Positions 12,473 to 16,671 of a DNA stretch of 16,671 bases are shown piece by piece. Source of the stretch: Bacillota bacterium (GTDB lineage: Bacteria > Bacillota > Clostridia > Christensenellales > Borkfalkiaceae); contig QAKM01000080.1 in the NCBI GenBank assembly GCA_003343805.1, forward strand, positions 1 to 16,671, in the 5' to 3' direction. The notes under the pieces are model-generated. The model was not told the DNA's origin and ran no database searches. It worked only from the letters and a program-made list of their open reading frames with translations. Each line of letters begins with the position of its first letter. The first letter of the stretch is position 1. The position numbers were made by a program, and so were the translations under genes.

Positions 12473-14893
12473 TTACTTGTTATCCTCGGGCGTATGCCAC
12501 TTCCAGTTCTGGATCTCGGGCAGGTCCTCGCCGTACTCGGCGATGTAGTTCCTGTGCTCGACCAGCTTGTCGTTCATCATCTGAACGAGGAAGGAGCCCT
12601 TGTTCCCAAGCTGAGGCAGGCTCATCATCGCCTCACGGACGAGGTGGAAGCGGTCGATATGGTTCTGAACGCGCATATCGAAGCCCGTGGTGATGGTGCC
12701 CTCCTCCATGTAGCCGAACACCTTGATGTTGCGGTTGTGGCGGGTATAGGTGAGCTCGTGGATAAGTTTCGGATAGCCGTGATACACGAAGATGACGGGC
12801 TTATCCTTGGTGAAGATCGCGTCGAACGCGCTGTCGCGCAGGCCGTGAGGATGATTCTCGTGCGAATCGAGCTTCATCAGGTCAACGACGTTGACGAAAC
12901 GGATCTTGAGGTCGGGCATATAGTCGCGCAGGATGGTCGTTGCCGCAAGCGCTTCCACGGTAGGCGTGTCGCCGCAGCAGGCCATGACGAGGTCTGGCTC
13001 TTCGCCCGCGTCGTTGGACGCCCAAGGCCAGACGCCGATACCCTGCGTGCAGTGCTTGACTGCCTGGTCCATCGTCAGCCACTGATAGGTCGGGTGCTTA
13101 CTTGCCACGATGACGTTGATATAGCCCTTGCTCTTGACGCAGTGGTCGAAACAGGACAGGAGGCAGTTGGTATCCGGCGGCAGATAGCAGCGGATGACGT
13201 CTGCCTTCTTGCAGGTGACGTGATCGAGGAAGCCGGGATCCTGGTGCGTGAAGCCGTTGTGATCCTGCTGCCAGACGTTGGACGTCAGGATAAGGTTCAA
13301 GGACGAAATATCCTGTCTCCAGGGAAGTTCGTTGGTGACCTTCAGCCACTTTGCGTGCTGCGAGACCATCGAGTCGACGATACGGATGAAGGACTCGTAA
13401 GAAGCGAAGAAGCCGTGGCGACCGGTGAGGATGTAGCCCTCGAGCCAGCCCTCGCACATGTGCTCGGAAAGGTATGCATCCATGATGCGGCCCTCGGGAG
13501 CGACGTTGTCGTCCTCGACATAGACGCAGTCCTCGGGGCAGGCCTTATCGTAGATCTTGGCCTCGAAGGGACGGGAAGAGACCTCGAACGCCGCATACAT
13601 ACGGTTGGACATCGTCTCATCCGGCCCGAAGATACGGAAGTTGCGGCTTTCCGCATTCAGCTTCAGAACGTCGCGGATATAGTTGCCGAGCACGAGCATA
13701 TCCTGCGCCTTGACGGTACCGGGTGCATCCATCTCGACGCCGTACTTGGTGAAGTCGGGAAGGCGCAGATCCTTCAAGAGCTTGCCGCCGTTGGTATGAG
13801 GATTGGCAGAGATCCTGTGATCGCCCGTAGGCGCGAGCGCCTTGAGCTCGGGCTTGAGCTTATAGTCCTCGGTGAAGAGCTCTTCGGGCTTGTAGGAAAG
13901 CAGCCATTCCTTGAGCAGATCGAGGTGTTCGGGCTTGTCCATCGTGATGGGCACCTGGTGCGCACGGTAGCTGCCTTCGATGTGCTTGCCGTCGACGACC
14001 TTGGGACCCGTCCAGCCCTTGGGCGTGCGGAGCACGATCATGGGCCATACAGGACGCTCGGTATTGCCCTCTTCGCGGGCCTTTCTCTGGATCTCCTTGA
14101 TCTCCTTGATGCACTTGTCGAGCGTTTCCGCCATCTTCTTGTGCATGGACATGGGCTCGTCGCCCTCGACGAAGTAGGGCTTCCAGCCGCAGCCGTGGAA
14201 GAAGCTGCGAACTTCATCCTTCGTAATACGCGCGAACACCGTGGGGTTGTTGATCTTGAACCCGTTGAGGTGCATGATGGGAAGCACCGCGCCGTCCGTG
14301 ACGGGGTTGAGGAACTTGTTGGAGTGCCAAGCCGTCGCAAGAGGGCCGGTCTCCGCCTCGCCGTCGCCGACGATGGTGGCCGCGATGAGGCCGGGGTTAT
14401 CGAACACGGCGCCGAATGCGTGCGCGAGCGAATAGCCGAGCTCACCGCCCTCGTTGATGGAGCCGGGGGTCTCGGGCGCAACGTGGGACGAGATGCCGCC
14501 CGGGAAGGAGAACTGCTTGCAGAGCCTCGTCATGCCCTCTTCGTCCTCGGACACGTTGGGATACACTTCGCTGTAGGTGCCTTCCAGATAGGAATTGGCG
14601 ACGAAGAAGTTACCGCCGTGGCCGGGGCCGGACAGAAGAATGAGGTCGAGGTCAAACTTCTTGATGACGCGGTTGAGGTGGACATAGATGAAGTTCTGGC
14701 CGGGCACGGTACCCCAGTGGCCGACGATCTTCTTCTTCACCTGATCGCGCGTCAAAGGTTCCCTGAGCAAGGGGTTCTTAAGCATATAGAGCTGTGCTGC
14801 CGCGAGGTAGTTCGCCGCGCGCCAGTAAGCGTCCATCTTCTTAAGGTACTCCTCCGTCAGGGGCTTCTTTTCGGGACAATCGTTGTTGCTCAT
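12473..14893 (-). CDS. xfp: Phosphoketolase (xylulose-5-phosphate / fructose-6-phosphate)
   Basis: An 806-aa thiamine diphosphate enzyme, within the usual range of about 790-830. It cleaves xylulose 5-phosphate (and often fructose 6-phosphate) with phosphate to acetyl phosphate and glyceraldehyde 3-phosphate (or erythrose 4-phosphate), feeding ATP formation through acetate kinase. Seen: GHWGTVPGQ (58-66), GPGHGG (89-94), [22 protein letters not shown] (135-156) and the cofactor motif [18 protein letters not shown] (176-193). Substrate preference cannot be read reliably. The frame is open far upstream, but ATG 14893 has AGGAGG ahead, lies behind a consensus promoter, and gives the family N-terminus. 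The gene stands alone, divergent from the GNAT gene. Confidence 0.96.
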   Translation of the reverse strand: MSNNDCPEKKPLTEEYLKKMDAYWRAANYLAAAQLYMLKNPLLREPLTRDQVKKKIVGHWGTVPGQNFIYVHLNRVIKKFDLDLILLSGPGHGGNFFVANSYLEGTYSEVYPNVSEDEEGMTRLCKQFSFPGGISSHVAPETPGSINEGGELGYSLAHAFGAVFDNPGLIAATIVGDGEAETGPLATAWHSNKFLNPVTDGAVLPIMHLNGFKINNPTVFARITKDEVRSFFHGCGWKPYFVEGDEPMSMHKKMAETLDKCIKEIKEIQRKAREEGNTERPVWPMIVLRTPKGWTGPKVVDGKHIEGSYRAHQVPITMDKPEHLDLLKEWLLSYKPEELFTEDYKLKPELKALAPTGDHRISANPHTNGGKLLKDLRLPDFTKYGVEMDAPGTVKAQDMLVLGNYIRDVLKLNAESRNFRIFGPDETMSNRMYAAFEVSSRPFEAKIYDKACPEDCVYVEDDNVAPEGRIMDAYLSEHMCEGWLEGYILTGRHGFFASYESFIRIVDSMVSQHAKWLKVTNELPWRQDISSLNLILTSNVWQQDHNGFTHQDPGFLDHVTCKKADVIRCYLPPDTNCLLSCFDHCVKSKGYINVIVASKHPTYQWLTMDQAVKHCTQGIGVWPWASNDAGEEPDLVMACCGDTPTVEALAATTILRDYMPDLKIRFVNVVDLMKLDSHENHPHGLRDSAFDAIFTKDKPVIFVYHGYPKLIHELTYTRHNRNIKVFGYMEEGTITTGFDMRVQNHIDRFHLVREAMMSLPQLGNKGSFLVQMMNDKLVEHRNYIAEYGEDLPEIQNWKWHTPEDNK

Positions 14894-14947
14894 GAAAAAA
14901 CTCCTCCTGATATTGCAAAAAGTCGGGACAGACCCGTTATCGCCATT

Positions 14948-14976
14948 ATTATATACGAAGTTGAGCCGATTGTCAA
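14948..14976 (-). promoter_or_regulatory. Promoter of the phosphoketolase gene
   Basis: Perfect consensus on the minus strand: TTGACA (14976-14971), 17-bp spacer, TATAAT (14953-14948). Predicted start near 14941, a 48-nt leader with AGGAGG. Confidence 0.88.
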
Positions 14977-15067
14977 TAGCCGCTTCAAAAAATGCCGTAT
15001 GTTTTTCCTGTTTTTTCCAAAAGCCGGCAAAAAAATGCCCGCTCCCCCCTTCGATGCAGCCGTACGC

Positions 15068-15096
15068 TTGCCTTTTTCCGCAGAATATGCTATCAT
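15068..15096 (+). promoter_or_regulatory. Promoter of the GNAT gene
   Basis: TTGCCT (15068-15073), 17-bp spacer, TATCAT (15091-15096) with an extended TGC before the -10. Predicted start near 15103, leaving only about 14 nt before the start codon, with AGGAGG in it. Confidence 0.7.
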
Positions 15097-15116
15097 CGGA
15101 GCTGAGGAGGGAGAAC

Positions 15117-15599
15117 ATGGAGATCCGCACAGAGCCCCTGCCGTGGAAGCACAAAAACCTGCTGCTCCTCGGCGACGAGGACGAAAAGATGATCGCGCGG
15201 TATCTTGACCGCGGCACGATGTACGTTCTCAGCGAGAGGGGCGTCCGGGCGGAGATCGTTCTGACGGAAGAGACGCCCTCTTCCCTCGGTGTGCCCAAGG
15301 ACGGCGGGCAAAGCGGCGAACGGGTGCTCGAGATCAAAAATCTTGCCGTTCATCCAGGCTTTCAAAGGCGCGGATACGGAAGAGCGCTCATTGAATTCGT
15401 CTGCGGCACATACCAAGGCCGTTTCCCGTGGGTGTATGTCGGCACCGGAGAAAGCCCGCTCACCCTCCCCTTCTATGAAGCGTGCGGGTTTGTCTATTCC
15501 CACCGCATCGAACATTTCTTCCGGGACAACTACCCCCGCCCCATCGAGGAAGCGGGCGTCATCCTGGATGATATGGTGTATCTGAAGCGAAAATTATGA
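15117..15599 (+). CDS. GNAT family N-acetyltransferase
   Basis: A 160-aa cytoplasmic acyl-CoA-dependent acetyltransferase. The acetyl-CoA motif is [25 protein letters not shown] at about residues 71-95, with QRRGYG (83-88) as the pyrophosphate loop; [11 protein letters not shown] (120-130) is the usual C-terminal motif. The end of the protein ([24 protein letters not shown]) recalls Bacillus YvbK-type acetyltransferases. The acceptor substrate is unknown. The start ATG 15117 has AGGAGG 6 nt upstream and lies just behind a good promoter; the open frame further upstream crosses the promoter and is not used. The gene is divergent from the phosphoketolase gene, with the two promoters about 90 bp apart. 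Confidence 0.9.
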   Translation: MEIRTEPLPWKHKNLLLLGDEDEKMIARYLDRGTMYVLSERGVRAEIVLTEETPSSLGVPKDGGQSGERVLEIKNLAVHPGFQRRGYGRALIEFVCGTYQGRFPWVYVGTGESPLTLPFYEACGFVYSHRIEHFFRDNYPRPIEEAGVILDDMVYLKRKL

Positions 15600-15611
15600 C
15601 CGGATGATGAA

Positions 15612-15647
15612 GGGGCGCCGCCGCGGCAGAAGCCGCGGCGGCGCCCC
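15612..15647 (+). terminator. 16-bp perfect hairpin after the GNAT gene
   Basis: GGGGCGCCGCCGCGGC / GCCGCGGCGGCGCCCC with loop AGAA lies 12 nt after the stop codon; ATTCTCCTTATT follows. The T tract is imperfect but the stem is extremely stable. Confidence 0.75.
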
Positions 15648-15758
15648 ATTCTCCTTATTCCGAGCCGGAACGTGCCGGACCGCACGTTTGAGTTTGGATA
15701 CCCGCTTTCGCTGCCCGAAGCGCCCGCCTCTCTGCATCCCGGCATCGCCTTCAAATGA

Positions 15759-15787
15759 TTGCTTTTTTTCGCCCGAAGAGCTATACT
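15759..15787 (+). promoter_or_regulatory. Promoter of the YwaF/TMEM164-like gene
   Basis: TTGCTT (15759-15764), 17-bp spacer, TATACT (15782-15787). Predicted start near 15794, on the first base of the GGAGGG ribosome binding site. Confidence 0.7.
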
Positions 15788-15805
15788 ATGATCGGAGGGC
15801 CTCTT

Positions 15806-16660
15806 ATGATCCTGCAGTACGGAAATTTTGCATACTTCTTCTATCCTCTTCTGGCGGCAGTATTTGTGACGGGAGCGTACTTCCTGCTGCGGCACCGCCC
15901 GCTCGCCGTGCGGAAGGGCGTCGTCCTTGCCCTCATGCTCATCAACCTGCTGCAGCACTTCCTCAAGCCCTTCCTCTATCCGCAATATCGGGGGCAGGAG
16001 TTCAACATCCTGCTCGTCACGGCATACAATCTCTGCGCCTTCCTCATCATCGCCTCTCCCGTCGTCTTTCTCTTCAAGAGTGCCGCCTGGAAGGACTTTA
16101 TCGCCCTCTTCGGCACCTTTGCGGGGATCATCTCCATGGCCATCCCCCATTGGTTCATCGGCAAACAATTCTGGACGTGGGATGTCTTCCGCTATTACTT
16201 CTGCCACGCACTGCTCTTTGCAAGTTCGTTGCTCACTCTGCTCCTGGGCCTGCACCGCCTGAGATGGCGTAATTTCTGGAAGATGCCCTTTCTCTTCTTT
16301 CTCGCCCTCATCCTCGTCTGTTTCGATTTCATCGCCGTCGCCTATTTCCGCGGCACGCAGGACTCCCTCGCCGCCATGCTCGACGCCTACAACCCCTGCT
16401 GGTTCTTCCATCCCGTGGAGCAGTTCGATTTCATCGTCCCCGTCATCGACTTCTTTACGCCCGATCTCTTTATGGGCGACCCTGCGACGGGCAAGCCATA
16501 TACGCCCCTCCTGTGGTACTTTATCCCCATGTATCTGCTCATCGCACTCCTCTCCTTTGCCGCGATGGCGCTCGCCGACCGCAGACACTTTTTGGAGGAC
16601 TGCCGCACCCTCGGCTCAAAGTGCAGACTGCTGAAGAAACGGCTGTGTAAGCGGAAATAG
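15806..16660 (+). CDS. Integral membrane protein, YwaF/TMEM164-like family
   Basis: A 284-aa protein with about seven hydrophobic helices, roughly at residues 9-27, 37-55, 68-90, 98-115, 130-148, 161-180 and 236-256, and a basic C-terminal tail (SKCRLLKKRLCKRK). The pattern AYNLCAFLII (73-82), IPHWF (113-117) and RYYFCHALLF (129-138), with a conserved Cys and two His in the membrane, fits the YwaF/TMEM164 family; TMEM164 in animals is linked to acyl transfer between lipids, while the bacterial role is not established. In-frame ATGs at 15755 and 15788 lie before or at the -10 box; ATG 15806 has GGAGGG 6 nt ahead and is the better start. The family assignment is from pattern memory and is less certain than the membrane prediction. 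Confidence 0.75.
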   Translation: MILQYGNFAYFFYPLLAAVFVTGAYFLLRHRPLAVRKGVVLALMLINLLQHFLKPFLYPQYRGQEFNILLVTAYNLCAFLIIASPVVFLFKSAAWKDFIALFGTFAGIISMAIPHWFIGKQFWTWDVFRYYFCHALLFASSLLTLLLGLHRLRWRNFWKMPFLFFLALILVCFDFIAVAYFRGTQDSLAAMLDAYNPCWFFHPVEQFDFIVPVIDFFTPDLFMGDPATGKPYTPLLWYFIPMYLLIALLSFAAMALADRRHFLEDCRTLGSKCRLLKKRLCKRK

Positions 16661-16671
16661 AATGAACTTAA

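Noticed and set aside
12494..15208. Plus-strand open frame of 904 codons opposite the phosphoketolase gene
   Set aside because: It is the antisense shadow of a clear phosphoketolase; the translation has no family motifs and is rich in compositionally biased stretches, as expected from high-GC codon bias.
14894..15337. N-terminal extension of the phosphoketolase frame
   Set aside because: The frame is open but passes through the promoter and the divergent GNAT gene; the family N-terminus begins at the ATG at 14893, which has AGGAGG upstream.
15530..16588. Minus-strand open frame of 352 codons opposite the membrane protein gene
   Set aside because: Highly charged, biased translation without recognisable motifs, while the plus strand has promoter, ribosome binding site and a coherent membrane protein.
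1..16671. CRISPR array, tRNA, rRNA, transposase or prophage genes
   Set aside because: No regularly spaced direct repeats, no tRNA cloverleaf or rRNA segment and no integrase- or transposase-like protein were found on either strand.

Overview
The window looks like chromosome from an anaerobic, GC-rich member of the Firmicutes, probably an uncultivated Clostridia-type gut bacterium. The grounds are a T-box leader ahead of ileS, sigma-A-type promoters with 17-bp spacers, strong AGGAGG ribosome binding sites, a clostridial feoA-feoA-feoB-Cys-rich-peptide operon, a phosphoketolase, a probable Re-type citrate synthase, and a thioredoxin-reductase-like flavoprotein without an NAD(P)H motif. The genus cannot be read from the sequence. 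All genes from 1 to 14893 lie on the minus strand; the last two, from 15117 on, are on the plus strand.

Region 1-2690 (all minus): the N-terminal part of a type-2 isoleucyl-tRNA synthetase, cut by the window edge, behind a 266-nt T-box leader with an AUC specifier; a 74-aa heavy-metal-binding (HMA) protein whose promoter predicts a leaderless mRNA; and a 150-aa TerB-like protein. Region 2691-6111 (minus): a MarR regulator with a palindrome over its own -10 box, then a large fused ABC ATPase/permease, then a 25-codon candidate small gene and a terminator. Region 6217-8645 (minus): a two-gene operon with a consensus-type promoter and a 14-bp-stem terminator, encoding a Re-citrate synthase-like enzyme followed 28 nt later by a flavoprotein that resembles ferredoxin-dependent thioredoxin reductases.

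Region 8717-12000 (minus): the ferrous iron uptake operon, feoA2, feoA1, feoB and a FeoB-associated Cys-rich membrane peptide, with translationally coupled ATGA junctions, including an apparent 11-codon coupling frame between the two feoA genes. Three copies of an 18-bp palindrome, RGTTCGC-N4-(G/A)CnAACY, surround the feo promoter and are probably metalloregulator operators. Region 11998-12362 has no gene and is packed with hairpins, resembling an interspersed extragenic repeat.

Region 12360-14976 (minus) is the phosphoketolase gene with its own consensus promoter and terminator. It is divergent from a plus-strand GNAT acetyltransferase (15117-15599), which a 16-bp perfect hairpin separates from a YwaF/TMEM164-like membrane protein (15806-16660).

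The metabolic theme is strictly anaerobic carbon and redox handling: acetyl-phosphate from phosphoketolase, citrate for glutamate synthesis from the Re-type enzyme, Fe(II) uptake by Feo, and a flavoprotein that may take electrons from ferredoxin. The points I rate highest are the pyridine-nucleotide motif loss in the thioredoxin-reductase-like protein and the triple palindrome at the feo promoter.
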